This document shows positions 32,848 through 42,038 of a stretch of 64,000 bases of DNA, one piece after another. The notes beneath the pieces were generated by a model, which saw only the letters and a program-made list of their open reading frames with translations, made no database searches and was not told the origin of the DNA. Both the position numbers and the translations under genes were made by a program. Source of the DNA: Bryobacteraceae bacterium (GTDB lineage Bacteria; Acidobacteriota; Terriglobia; Bryobacterales; Bryobacteraceae); assembly GCA_041394945.1 (NCBI GenBank), contig JAWKHH010000003.1:248001-312000 (forward strand), written 5' to 3'. Every line of letters starts with the position of its first letter. Position 1 is the first letter of the stretch.

Positions 32848-34182
32848 ATGCTCACCCGACGCGCGCTGGTTCAAGGCGTCCTCGCCCAGCCGCGCGCCAA
32901 AACGAACCTGCTCGTCATTACCGCCGACAACCTCGGCTACGGCGACCTCGGCTGCTACGGCAACACCGAAATCAAAACCCCGCACTTCGACGCTTTCGCG
33001 CGCCAGGGTGTGCGCTTCACGAATTTCTACACCTCTTCGCCCACGTGCACGGCGTCGCGCGCGGGGCTGCTCACAGGCCGCCATCCGGTTCGTTTCGGCT
33101 TGAACTACCAGCTTTCGGCGGAAGAAAACAAACGCGGCACGGGACTTCCACACACAGAGAAGACCTTGCCGCAGTACGTGAAGCCAAACGGCTACGCCAC
33201 TGGCGCGTTCGGCAAGTGGAACCTCGGCTGGGCGCCGGGGTCGCGGCCCACCGAGCGCGGATTCGACGAGTTTCTCGGGCACCGCTCGGGCAACATCGAC
33301 TACTACACGCACATTTACAACGGCGATCTCGACCTGTACCGGGGCGTCGAACCCGCGCGCGTCGAGGGCTATTCCGTGGACCTGTTCGCCGATGCGGCGA
33401 TCGACTTTACGGGCCGCCACCGCGCGCGCCCGTGGCTGTGCTATCTGCCGTTTAATTCCCCACATTTTCCCAACCCGAAGAACAGGCAAACCGGGGAAAC
33501 GAACCAATGGCAGGCGCCCGATTCCTTCTTCGCCGAGTACGGTTATTCGCCGTCCGAGCCCGATGAACGGAAGCGCTACCGGGTGGTGGTAACCGCCCTG
33601 GATGCCGCGTTTGGCCGGGTGATGGCGCACCTCGACCGCACCGGCCTCGCGGCGCGCACGCTGGTCTTTTTCTATTCCGACAACGGGGCGTTCATGCTCC
33701 CCGGGCGCGGGCTCGAGGTGCAAACGAACCGGCCGCTACGCTCCGGCGGCGTGACGTGTTGGGAAGGCGGCATCCGCGTGGCGGGAATGGCGCGCTGGCC
33801 GGGGCGGATTCCAGAGGATCGCGATTGCGACGCACTGCTGAGCGCGCATGACGTGGTCCCGCTGGCGGCGCGGCTGGCAGGGGCGAACCTCGACCCGGCG
33901 CGCGTCTACGATGGGATCGATCCGCTGCCCGCTCTGACGGGCCGGGATCACACCCGGAGCCGACGCCTGTTTTTCGAATGGCAGAAGCAACAGGCCGTGC
34001 GGGGCGGGCGATGGAAGCTGATCCGCGAGTCGCCGCAAGCGCCGTGGCAGCTCTACGATCTGGCGAAGGACATCGCCGAGTTGAACAATGTTGCCCCGGG
34101 ACATCCTTCCACGGTGACTGAGTTGGCAGCGGCTTTCGCGAGGTGGAGGGAGTCCGGCGAAGGAAATTCGCCGGGGCTGTAA
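32848..34182 (+). CDS. Type I sulfatase (arylsulfatase A family)
   Basis: A 444-aa alkaline phosphatase-superfamily hydrolase. The sulfatase signature is at residues 67-78 (CTASRAGLLTGR), with Cys67 as the predicted formylglycine residue; Ala replaces the common Pro in C-x-P-S-R, a variant seen in some sulfatases. The metal-site TADNLGYGDLG is near residue 25, and the second half has YSDNGAF. The N-terminus (LTRRALVQGVL) is short and only weakly signal-like. An anaerobic or FGE-type maturase is not in the window. Probable substrate is a sulfated polysaccharide or steroid-type ester, unassigned. Confidence 0.88.
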   Translation: MLTRRALVQGVLAQPRAKTNLLVITADNLGYGDLGCYGNTEIKTPHFDAFARQGVRFTNFYTSSPTCTASRAGLLTGRHPVRFGLNYQLSAEENKRGTGLPHTEKTLPQYVKPNGYATGAFGKWNLGWAPGSRPTERGFDEFLGHRSGNIDYYTHIYNGDLDLYRGVEPARVEGYSVDLFADAAIDFTGRHRARPWLCYLPFNSPHFPNPKNRQTGETNQWQAPDSFFAEYGYSPSEPDERKRYRVVVTALDAAFGRVMAHLDRTGLAARTLVFFYSDNGAFMLPGRGLEVQTNRPLRSGGVTCWEGGIRVAGMARWPGRIPEDRDCDALLSAHDVVPLAARLAGANLDPARVYDGIDPLPALTGRDHTRSRRLFFEWQKQQAVRGGRWKLIRESPQAPWQLYDLAKDIAELNNVAPGHPSTVTELAAAFARWRESGEGNSPGL

Positions 34183-34226
34183 GAGTAACTGTCCATCCGA
34201 GGGTCTTATCCATTGGAGGACCGGGA

Positions 34227-36236
34227 TTGATCGCCAGACTTGCTTTCACCGCAACGGCACTGACACTGGCGTTGGGCGCGGCCGACATCGATTGGCGCTT
34301 GCCGCCGATCGCGCCACCGTCTGACGGCCCCTTGCGGAACGAGGGAGTGGCGAACCGGTTCATTCGCGCGGACAGGTCGGGGTTCCTGTGGCAGGCAGGA
34401 ACGGCGCAGACCTTGATGCGTCAGCCGGACGGCGGCCTCGCGCCGCGAATCAATGCGTACCTGATCCGCACGGACCCGGAGGGCAAGGAAGTGTTTCGGA
34501 AGACCTGGGAAGGGGCAACGGCGACGGCGCTTGAAATGGACTCCGGCGGGAACGCAGTCCTCGCCACCGTGGGCTTCGTCACGAAAGTCACGCGGGCGGG
34601 CGCGATCCACTTCAGACTGGGCGTGGTTGGAGAGGCAGAAGCGCTGGCGATCGGCCCCACCGATGCAGTCTATGTCGGGGGACGGGCTTGGACCAATCGG
34701 CTTTCAGCCGATTCGGACGCGTTCGTGGCGAAACTGCTTCCGGACGGTTCGGGGTTCCAGTTCGTGGCTCCCATCGGCGGGACCGGGCCGGACAGGGCAA
34801 CGGGCATCGCCGTTGATGCGGCGGGCGGAGTCTATGTCACGGGCGAAACGGAATCCGGGGACTTCCCAACAACGTCGCGCGCCTGGCAGGGTGTCCATCG
34901 GGGCGCTGGCAGCGACATCTTCATCGCAAAGTTCGATTCGGGCGGAAAGATGCTCGAATACTCGACGTTCGTGGGCGGGTCAGGCGCCGAACATTGGAGT
35001 TCGATCGCGGTAGATTCGTCCGGACGCGTGGCTGTGGCGGGGCGTACGGCGTCCGGCGATTTCCCAACTACGCCCGGCGCTTTCCAGACGGCGTATGGCG
35101 GCGGCGGCGATGCGTTCGTGCTGCGGCTGGACGAACAGGGGCATCCGATCTGGTCCACTTACCTCGGCGGTACCGTCACGGAGTCCGCCGGGACGGTTAG
35201 GATCGGGGCAGAGGGAAAAGTTTGGGTAGCGGCAGCGGGCGCGCTGGGAGCTGTGCTGGAACAAAGACCTGCGCGACCGTGCGAGGCCAGTGCAAGTCTG
35301 GTCGCATTCGAGGGCGAGACGGGCCAGGTGCTGGATCATTTCGAACGGTGGCCCGCGGCAGCGCCCTTTTCCTTCGATTTCGACAGCGGCGGGCGCGTGT
35401 ACATCCGAGCTCCACAGGAGATGCAATCGGTATTCCCCTGGGGAGTCTTTGGCGTGTTTCGGGTGGACCTTTCGAAACCCGCCGGTCTCGCGCCCGATTG
35501 CGTCTTGAACACGGCCAGCCTGCAGGCCGCATGGTGGGATCCGGTGGCTCCGGGTGAGATGATTTCGATCATCGGGTCCGGGTTGGGTCCACTAGTAGAA
35601 CCGGCGACGGCAGAGACTGGAGAGGGCTCGACATTGCCCGGCGAGCTGGGTGGAACACGAGTGCGGATCGGCGGGCGCAATCTGGCGCTACTCTCCGTCA
35701 GCGAACACCGTATCGACGCGGTGGTCCCATTCGCAGTCGCTCCGGTCGAGTTCGGCGAGTTGGCCGAAGTCACGGTTGAGAGGTCCGGCGTCACGGTTCG
35801 CGGCAATGTCAACGTGGCTCGCTCGAATCCCAAGCTGTTCGCGAGCGGTAGCAGCGCGGGCGAGGCGACGGTGGTCAACGAAGACGGCGCTTTGAACTCG
35901 GCCGATCGGCCGGCGCGCCGTGGTTCGGCGGTCACGCTCTACGCCAGCGGGCTCGGCGCGATGGAACCGCGGCCTGACGTCTTCCGGCTTACGCCGCTCG
36001 TTGGTCCCTGGCCGAGGCCCGTGGCAAGAGTGGAGGTCTATGTCGGCGCACCGGCGGCGGCGACGGGCGCGGCTGGCCTCGAGATCCTCTACGCGGGAGC
36101 CGCGCCGGGAATGGCGGCCGGGGTGGTTCAGATCAGTGGACGGCTTCCGGAACTGGCCGGGAGTGGGCGAATCCCCGTGATTGCCGTGGTTGAGGGGCTG
36201 TTGAGCCAGCGCGGGACATACCTCTTTGTAGAGTAG
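34227..36236 (+). CDS. Secreted SBBP-repeat protein with TIGR03437 C-terminal module
   Basis: A 669-aa exported protein. TTG 34227 is preferred: GGAGG is seven bases upstream and it begins a clean signal peptide (IARLAFTATALTLALGAADI), while an ATG at 34143 lies inside the sulfatase gene. Residues 120-290 hold bladed-propeller repeats (GIAVDAAGGVYVTGETESGDFP, written in parts GIAVDAAGGVYV and TGETESGDFP; SSIAVDSSGRVAVAGRTASG). The last 230 residues form the TIGR03437 module (PGEMISIIGSGLGPL ... RRGSAVTLYASGLGAM), a hallmark of Solibacter-type acidobacteria. Role unknown; extracellular binding is likely. Confidence 0.85.
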   Translation: MIARLAFTATALTLALGAADIDWRLPPIAPPSDGPLRNEGVANRFIRADRSGFLWQAGTAQTLMRQPDGGLAPRINAYLIRTDPEGKEVFRKTWEGATATALEMDSGGNAVLATVGFVTKVTRAGAIHFRLGVVGEAEALAIGPTDAVYVGGRAWTNRLSADSDAFVAKLLPDGSGFQFVAPIGGTGPDRATGIAVDAAGGVYVTGETESGDFPTTSRAWQGVHRGAGSDIFIAKFDSGGKMLEYSTFVGGSGAEHWSSIAVDSSGRVAVAGRTASGDFPTTPGAFQTAYGGGGDAFVLRLDEQGHPIWSTYLGGTVTESAGTVRIGAEGKVWVAAAGALGAVLEQRPARPCEASASLVAFEGETGQVLDHFERWPAAAPFSFDFDSGGRVYIRAPQEMQSVFPWGVFGVFRVDLSKPAGLAPDCVLNTASLQAAWWDPVAPGEMISIIGSGLGPLVEPATAETGEGSTLPGELGGTRVRIGGRNLALLSVSEHRIDAVVPFAVAPVEFGELAEVTVERSGVTVRGNVNVARSNPKLFASGSSAGEATVVNEDGALNSADRPARRGSAVTLYASGLGAMEPRPDVFRLTPLVGPWPRPVARVEVYVGAPAAATGAAGLEILYAGAAPGMAAGVVQISGRLPELAGSGRIPVIAVVEGLLSQRGTYLFVE

Positions 36237-36248
36237 CGCCGGCGGGGA

Positions 36249-36404
36249 CTACCTCGGCTGCTTGTCCTCGAGCATCCGCCGCAGTCCGTCGAGCTGGCGG
36301 TTGATGCGGCTTTCGCGCCGGACGAGCGTGACCACGTAGACGGCGATGATCGCCCAGGCGGCCGCGAAGCCGTAAAACAAAAACGTAAAATTGCGTTGGT
36401 CCAT
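36249..36404 (-). CDS. ccmD: Haem exporter subunit CcmD-like
   Basis: A 51-aa protein with one transmembrane segment (FLFYGFAAAWAIIAVYVVTL) followed by a basic, helical tail (RRESRINRQLDGLRRML). Size, topology and position 13 bp after ccmC match CcmD, which helps release holo-CcmE from the CcmABC complex. Sequence signatures are weak, so the call depends mostly on synteny. It ends the right half of the split ccm locus. Confidence 0.75.
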   Translation of the reverse strand: MDQRNFTFLFYGFAAAWAIIAVYVVTLVRRESRINRQLDGLRRMLEDKQPR

Positions 36405-36417
36405 GTTGGGTGATCTC

Positions 36418-37107
36418 TCAAGCGACGGCGTGTACCTGACGGCGGAGCGAATCCACTTGCCGCTGCATATCTTCCTGCCGCATTCGCACGGCGATCATGA
36501 CGATACCGATCAGCATCATCGCGCCGATGTTGTGATAGACGGCCGATTCCATCATCGGATCGATGGAGCCGCCGCCGGTACGAAAGCTGAGGACCGGACC
36601 GGGGTGCTGGGTCCGCCACCACTCGATCGACTTGTACGTGATCATCACGGCCACGAAGGCGAATGTGCAGAGCACGGCGGCGTTCTTGGCGCGGGCCGAT
36701 GGGTCGTCGATGGCGCGGCGCAGCATCAGGTAGCCCGAGTACACAAGGCAGGTGATGAAGGCCCAAGTGAGGCGGGCGTCCCACGTCCACCAGATGCCCC
36801 AGATGATGCGTGCCCAGATGGATCCGGTAGCAAGGCCGACGAGCGTATAGGCAACGCCGACTTCCACGCAGGAAACGGCCAGTGTGTCGTACCAGGGGTT
36901 GCGTTTCACGAGGTAGCCGACGCTCGCGATGCCGGCGACGAAGAACGCCGAAAAGCACGTGGCCCATGCGCCGAGGTGGAAAAACAAGTTGCGATAGATG
37001 GCGCCCTGGGCGGCCTCGTCGGGAAGCACGAGGCATATGTAGTAGAGGTTGCGGGCCAGCCAGAGGGCGGCGATGGCGCCAAGCGCCGTAAGTACGTTTT
37101 GCCTCAT
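36418..37107 (-). CDS. ccmC: Haem handling membrane protein CcmC
   Basis: A 229-aa polytopic protein with six hydrophobic spans. It carries the tryptophan-rich haem-binding motif WGIWWTWDARLT at residues 103-114 and histidines in LFFHLGAW and VYHNIGAM flanking it, as in CcmC, which passes haem to CcmE. ATG 37107 was chosen over a longer frame because it starts the first helix. It precedes ccmD by 13 bp. About 5 kb separates it from ccmB. Confidence 0.9.
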   Translation of the reverse strand: MRQNVLTALGAIAALWLARNLYYICLVLPDEAAQGAIYRNLFFHLGAWATCFSAFFVAGIASVGYLVKRNPWYDTLAVSCVEVGVAYTLVGLATGSIWARIIWGIWWTWDARLTWAFITCLVYSGYLMLRRAIDDPSARAKNAAVLCTFAFVAVMITYKSIEWWRTQHPGPVLSFRTGGGSIDPMMESAVYHNIGAMMLIGIVMIAVRMRQEDMQRQVDSLRRQVHAVA

Positions 37108-37234
37108 CGTTTCATCCAGTGTATGCGGGTTTGGTTGGCCGCTACCACTTCGCCCACGCCGGAGAGACGCCGCCTCGCGCCGATTCCTTCCCACCAATTC
37201 GGTGCGGGCGCCGATTTCCAAGGCGGCAAGCGCT

Positions 37235-39175
37235 TCATGGCGTGTGCGCGTAGGGCGGTTTGTCGAGATGCATCCGGCGCAGCAATCCGTTGAATCGGGG
37301 GTCGCCCCGCAGCGATCCGAGCCGCCGGCTCACGTTGAGATACATGATGCTCGGGTCCCGCGCCGCCACCGCCTTCTCGAGCCATCGGAAGGCTTGGTCG
37401 CGATCCCCGACGCCGGCCATCACGAGGGCGAGCGGATATTCCATGCCGCGGCCGCGGCGGGAAAGTTTCTCGATGGCGGCAGCGACCTCCAGCGCCTCTC
37501 GCCGCCGGCCCTGCTCGCCGAGGAGGTGTCCGAGGGCGGGCAGCGCACGGCCGTCGTTGGGCGACATCGCCAGTATCTGCCGGTACTCCTTTTCCGCCTC
37601 AGCCGCTCTGCCCGAAGACTGGAAACACCGGCCCAGCACCCAATGCGCCTCGCGCGAATCCGGCTGGCGGGCAAGCGTGCGCCTGGCCTGCGCTTCGGCT
37701 TCCTCGAACCGGCCGGAGTCAAGCAGCAGCACGGCGCGCTGGGACCACAACTCATCCGATTCGGGCTGAAGGGCAAGCGCCTGCTCGAGCGCGGCCTCGG
37801 CATCGGCGTCACGGCCTCGAATCCGCAACAGGTCTGCATACTCGCGCTGTGTTCCGGCTTGCCGCGGGTCAATCTCCACAGCGCGCCGGTAGGACTTCTC
37901 GGCTCCGTCCCAATCCCACTCGCGATAAAGCTGGATCACTCCCAGAGTGGCCCAAGCGTCTGCCATCGTTTCATCGAGTTCGAGCGCCTTGCGTGCGGCG
38001 GCCTTGGCCCGCTCCTGCATGTGCGACGGTCCGGGCGGCTCGAGATCAATGGCGATTTCACACGCTTGCGCGAGCTTGGTCCACGCCGGCGCGTACGCCG
38101 GAGCGCGCTCGTTTACCTGCTCGAACAGCGCGATCGCGCGATCGAGTTCAGCGGGAAGTTTGCCCTCATTACGGTGCAAGTGGTGATCGCGGTAGAGGAG
38201 CGCGAGCCCTTCCGAATAAGCGGCCACGGTGGCGGCGTCGAGTTCGGCACGACCGGCGCGGCGCCACTCGGCTTCCCCGGCCAGCCGTGCGGAAAGGCCG
38301 GTCGCGATGGCGTGGACGATATCGCTTTCGAACTCGAGTGGATCGGAGCCTTGGCGGTCCAGCGTTTCCGCCCATAGATGATAGCCGTCGGCGGCGCTGA
38401 TCAACTGCGCCGTTATCCGGATGCGACCTTGGGCGGCGCGAACGCTGCCCTCGAGGACGCTGTCGACGCGCATGTTCCGGGCAAGAGCCGGGATGTCGAC
38501 GGGCTTGTTCTTGTATTGCAGCATCGTCGTTCGCCCGGCGACGCCGAGGCCGGGCAGCTTCGCGAGCGCCGTTGTCACATCCTCCGTGATGCCGTCGGCG
38601 AGGCGGCCAGCGGTTTCGCCGCCGCTGAGGTTCATGAAGGGCAGCACGGCAATCGATTGCACGCGGTGCGCAGGCGCGGAACGCTTCCACAGGAACATGC
38701 CGCCGAGGCCGGCGGCGGCGAGCGCGGCCACGGCGACGACGGTCCGGCGGCGGTCCGGCCATGCGGGGGATGGCGAGGAGAGCGCGGCGGTCTCTTCGGC
38801 CCTGGGCGGCGCGGGCATGACACGCCAGGCGAACTCCGGCGCATAGGTTCCGCGCGGCAACCGGATCTCAACCGGATCGTCGCGTCCGTCGCCTTCGTAG
38901 TAGGCACGAAGCTTGCTGCGGAGGCGGCTGGCTTCCACCCGAACCACGGAGTCCACCTGCGGATCGTACGAAGCGCCCCGGCCGTAGACTTCCGTGGCGA
39001 TGAGATATTCCTTGATCTCGGAGGCACGGCCCTCGATCGTCAACTCGACGACGAAACCAAGAAAGCGCTTTAGCTTCTCCGAAGCCGCGAAACCGGCGCT
39101 CATGTGGATGCGCCCGAGCGCGGCCACCACATCCGAGCGGCCGGGCGCGGCACCGGAAGACGGTTCGCCGGACAA
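37235..39175 (-). CDS. TPR protein with N-terminal regulator-like and TolB-like domains
   Basis: A 646-aa protein. Residues 20-118 match a domain recurrent in acidobacterial TPR proteins (RFLGFVVELTIEGR, YDPQVDSVVRVEASRLRSKL, LPRGTYAPEF), probably a winged-helix-like DNA- or protein-binding region. A transmembrane helix lies at 145-163, then a TolB/FlgO-like beta domain (IAVLPFMNLSGGETAGRLADGI, given in parts IAVLPFMNLS and AGRLADGI), and TPR units from about 330 to 610. A membrane-bound transcription regulator or signalling scaffold is inferred; no enzymatic motif is seen. It is divergent from the secreted phospholipase-like gene. Confidence 0.78.
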   Translation of the reverse strand: MSGEPSSGAAPGRSDVVAALGRIHMSAGFAASEKLKRFLGFVVELTIEGRASEIKEYLIATEVYGRGASYDPQVDSVVRVEASRLRSKLRAYYEGDGRDDPVEIRLPRGTYAPEFAWRVMPAPPRAEETAALSSPSPAWPDRRRTVVAVAALAAAGLGGMFLWKRSAPAHRVQSIAVLPFMNLSGGETAGRLADGITEDVTTALAKLPGLGVAGRTTMLQYKNKPVDIPALARNMRVDSVLEGSVRAAQGRIRITAQLISAADGYHLWAETLDRQGSDPLEFESDIVHAIATGLSARLAGEAEWRRAGRAELDAATVAAYSEGLALLYRDHHLHRNEGKLPAELDRAIALFEQVNERAPAYAPAWTKLAQACEIAIDLEPPGPSHMQERAKAAARKALELDETMADAWATLGVIQLYREWDWDGAEKSYRRAVEIDPRQAGTQREYADLLRIRGRDADAEAALEQALALQPESDELWSQRAVLLLDSGRFEEAEAQARRTLARQPDSREAHWVLGRCFQSSGRAAEAEKEYRQILAMSPNDGRALPALGHLLGEQGRRREALEVAAAIEKLSRRGRGMEYPLALVMAGVGDRDQAFRWLEKAVAARDPSIMYLNVSRRLGSLRGDPRFNGLLRRMHLDKPPYAHTP

Positions 39176-39229
39176 AGTTCCCTCATCATAGCACCGCCCG
39201 GAGCTTATTGATTCAGCGAGAGTTGCACA

Positions 39230-39241
39230 CGTTACGTAACG
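39230..39241. promoter_or_regulatory. 12-bp perfect palindrome in the divergent promoter region
   Basis: CGTTACGTAACG is a perfect palindrome 55 bp upstream of the TPR regulator start and 115 bp upstream of the secreted phospholipase-like gene. Its place between divergent genes, one a likely regulator, suggests an operator, but no protein is known to bind it. Confidence 0.35.
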
Positions 39242-39355
39242 GGCTCATAGCGTCGGGCTAACCGCCCGCGGTGAGCCACGCGGAGGCCATTCCGCGCGAG
39301 CTATGTCACGGCCGCAGACACGGCCGGGATGCAAAAACTTCACGGAGAACAAACG

Positions 39356-40969
39356 ATGAAAACCAGGGTACAAACCAGCGCGCGGCAACTGATAGCCGCA
39401 GGCTGTGTGCTGCTCCTCATGGCGCCCGCAATGCAGGCGCACAACAAGATCGTCCACCAGGACATGGTGGATCTCGCCTACATGGTCATGCTCGGCGTGA
39501 AAAAGGGCGTGATCGCGCCGCCACCTCCCTCGGGCGTGTCGCAAACCGAGTGGACGGCGTTTCTGAACGCCATCAAGGCCGCCCCTGACAAGTACCGCAG
39601 CGCAGATACCGGCCTGCCCCAGCCCAGCCAAAGCGGTTGTGTCGACGACGAACAACCCCCGAGCGTCAGCCTCAACTGGGCGCAGGGTCCGGCGGGCCAG
39701 ATCCCTTATCCCGTCTCAGTGGATTTCATCGTCGCGTACGGCTGCGGTCGCCGCGCCGGCTACACGCCCGGCGGGATCTTCAATGGCATTAATGCGCCCG
39801 CCAACGGCCCGGGTATCGTCATCGGCGGACCGCGTCACCGCGACTACACCGGCACGGTGCTCGGCTTCTGGGCAGCTAGCGTCGACGACGGGCACGACGA
39901 CACGCACTTGTGGTCCCGCCCGGTGAACTGGGCCGGCCAGTCCAACGTGTGGCTGTTCCTCAACGACGTTGGCAGCTTCGGTCTTGGCGCGTTGTTCGCT
40001 CCATTCGTGTGCATCGGCGCGCTGCTTTCGGGCGATGGCGACTGTGCCGGCGCGGTGAAGGACTCCGGCGAGTGGCTCAATCTGGTGGACGACCTCAACG
40101 GCATGCTCCCCGGTTTCGGCGACTGGTCCGGTGACGACTACACCGGCGTCTGGCACCACATCAAGATGGCCGGTCCCGCTTCGAACGACTATGACGACCA
40201 CCAGGGCCTGCTGATCGAAGAAGCCGGTCCGAACGGTTCGGTCGACCCGTTCGACATGGTCGCGATGCTTGGCGGGGATCTCGCCGGCATCTCGGTGAAC
40301 TACGAGGAGAGCAACGGTCCGAAACGCTACGAGATCGAGAATGGCGGCGATTTCCACCAGAACACGACAACGCGATCGATGGGGGAATGGCAGTTCGCGA
40401 GCGTGGTTCACACGGCATTTGAGCCGGTGGACAACCTGGCCTTCTACGGCTGGAGGCGCTTCCGCGACAGTGGCCACCAGATCCGCGATCTCGCCTGGCC
40501 GCTGCACGCGCTGGGCGACGCCTCGGTCCCGATGCACACGGCCGGAACGGCGGCTTGGGGACACCGCCCGTACGAGGATTCCTTCGCCGATTCGTGGCGC
40601 AGCTTCCGGTACCTGGATGCCGGCGAGATTAAGCAGACCGAGCAGGCGGCCGCCATTCTGGCGCGGGCGTTCGAGTTTCGCCAGTTCATCCAGCAATGGC
40701 GGTCTCTACATGCTTCGAGCGACGTACCCGTGCGGGATCTGGTGACTCGCCTCGCGCAGCGGACCTCCGACTATGCCGCCCAAAGGCAGGCTGCATCGGG
40801 CTGGCCCTTCAGTGCAACGCTGTCGGCCGAATATGCCCTCGATTCCGAAGCGGAAGCGAAAACCGGGTATTCCGGCCGAGGAGACCACCTCTCGAACAAT
40901 CAGCCCTTGATTCACGACGGCGCCGGCGCCACGCTCGCCTTCCTCGTGTCGGCGGCGGAACTGATGTAA
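39356..40969 (+). CDS. Secreted zinc phospholipase C/P1 nuclease-like protein
   Basis: A 537-aa exported protein, signal peptide at residues 1-26 (AAGCVLLLMAPAMQA). The mature part begins HNKIVHQDMVDLAY, has HDDTHLW, and carries the WPLHALGDASVPMHT motif typical of zinc phospholipase C and P1 nuclease folds, where histidines and aspartates bind three zincs. A large disulfide-possible insert separates them. Phosphodiesterase or lipase activity is inferred, not proven. GGAGAA precedes ATG 39356. It is followed 32 bp later by the calcium-motif gene in the same direction. Confidence 0.7.
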   Translation: MKTRVQTSARQLIAAGCVLLLMAPAMQAHNKIVHQDMVDLAYMVMLGVKKGVIAPPPPSGVSQTEWTAFLNAIKAAPDKYRSADTGLPQPSQSGCVDDEQPPSVSLNWAQGPAGQIPYPVSVDFIVAYGCGRRAGYTPGGIFNGINAPANGPGIVIGGPRHRDYTGTVLGFWAASVDDGHDDTHLWSRPVNWAGQSNVWLFLNDVGSFGLGALFAPFVCIGALLSGDGDCAGAVKDSGEWLNLVDDLNGMLPGFGDWSGDDYTGVWHHIKMAGPASNDYDDHQGLLIEEAGPNGSVDPFDMVAMLGGDLAGISVNYEESNGPKRYEIENGGDFHQNTTTRSMGEWQFASVVHTAFEPVDNLAFYGWRRFRDSGHQIRDLAWPLHALGDASVPMHTAGTAAWGHRPYEDSFADSWRSFRYLDAGEIKQTEQAAAILARAFEFRQFIQQWRSLHASSDVPVRDLVTRLAQRTSDYAAQRQAASGWPFSATLSAEYALDSEAEAKTGYSGRGDHLSNNQPLIHDGAGATLAFLVSAAELM

Positions 40970-41001
40970 CACGCGCTTTCAACTTACTAAAGGAAACCAC
41001 G

Positions 41002-41988
41002 ATGAAATCGATCATGATCGCACTTACCCTCTCGCTAGCCGCCGCTCCGGGATGGCTCGCGCGCGCGCAGAGCTACCAGCCGCAGGGCGTCGCCTTGAAC
41101 AAGGCGTGCTACGACGCTGCCAATGCCAAGCCGCCGATCTGGAAGCAACAGAACATCCCCGCCGATACAATCGAACTCCGCTACCAGCGGGAACTGGCGC
41201 TTTGTTCCGGCGCCAGCGCCGACGCGAGCGCCTTCGTCGCGTCGATCAACTTCGACCTGGCGCGATTCGCCCGCCGCTACCTGGCCGGGGGCATGACATC
41301 AAGCCTCTACATCGCGCTCAGCCGGGATCGTGGCCGCAAGCTGCGGCACGGCCTCCGCGACACGGCATGGCTCAGCGCCTACGCGGCCGGACCCGACGCG
41401 GACGGGGATCTGGTGCCGGACTCGCGGGACCAGTGTCCCACGAGCGCGCCCGAGTCGCCCACCGCCGACAACGGGTGCCCGAGCACGGAGCCGCTTCCCG
41501 CGGCGCCAGACCCGGCGCTGCTCAAACGGCTGACGGCGAAAGCCGGAATGATGATGGATCCCGACTGCGCGAACGCGCCGGTTCCACGCGTGGCGGCGCC
41601 CTACCGGGCCGGATACGAGTTGATTACCGGCAACTATCTTCTGGGCGTCCTGCACCAGAACAACCAGCCGAACCACTGCATGGTGGCCTACGAAGTCCGG
41701 TTGACTTACTCCGCCAGAAAGGTTGGATCGGCGCCGCCAACGCTGACCCTCGGCGCGGTTTATGACCGGTCGGAAAGCAAGAACACGTCGAACACAGCGG
41801 CGTACTATATGCTATTCCGGAACGATCAAGGTTCGGCCGGACCGAAGAAAGCTCTTTGGGATCTGGCGCGGCAGTATGGGCGCTACAAGATGACGGTCCG
41901 CGTGATGAACGGAGCCGGCATGTCGTCGGGTTGGAGCGAACCAGTGGATCTCCCCGCGGCGCTGTGGAGACCGCTCAAGGTGCAGTAG
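41002..41988 (+). CDS. Secreted protein with thrombospondin type 3-like calcium loop
   Basis: A 328-aa exported protein with a signal peptide (IALTLSLAAAPGWLARA) and ATG 41002 preceded by AAAGGA. Residues 131-160 read DADGDLVPDSRDQCPTSAP, a calcium loop of the thrombospondin type 3 or OmpA-linker type. The flanking regions are unrecognised, but the second half (ITGNYLLGVLHQNNQPNHC onward) is beta-rich. It lies directly behind the phospholipase-like gene and is probably co-transcribed; a shared extracellular task is inferred. Confidence 0.7.
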   Translation: MKSIMIALTLSLAAAPGWLARAQSYQPQGVALNKACYDAANAKPPIWKQQNIPADTIELRYQRELALCSGASADASAFVASINFDLARFARRYLAGGMTSSLYIALSRDRGRKLRHGLRDTAWLSAYAAGPDADGDLVPDSRDQCPTSAPESPTADNGCPSTEPLPAAPDPALLKRLTAKAGMMMDPDCANAPVPRVAAPYRAGYELITGNYLLGVLHQNNQPNHCMVAYEVRLTYSARKVGSAPPTLTLGAVYDRSESKNTSNTAAYYMLFRNDQGSAGPKKALWDLARQYGRYKMTVRVMNGAGMSSGWSEPVDLPAALWRPLKVQ

Positions 41989-42000
41989 GAAGACGCTAAC

Positions 42001-42038
42001 TCCGCTCTGGCAAGGCCGTTGGGCCTTGCCAGAGCGGA
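42001..42038. terminator. Perfect 17-bp bidirectional terminator hairpin
   Basis: TCCGCTCTGGCAAGGCC (42001-42017) pairs perfectly with 42022-42038 across a GTTG loop. It lies exactly between the convergent ends of the 41002 gene and ccmB (whose stop begins at 42039), so it can serve both. No long U-tract is present on either side. Confidence 0.75.

Noticed and set aside
32794..33723. Extended N-terminus of the NAD(P)-binding protein
   Set aside because: The extra residues are antisense to the sulfatase and lack a domain; ATG 32793 starts the Rossmann fold.
36405..36417. A separate ccmE gene between ccmC and ccmD
   Set aside because: Only 13 bp lie between the two genes, too short for any gene.
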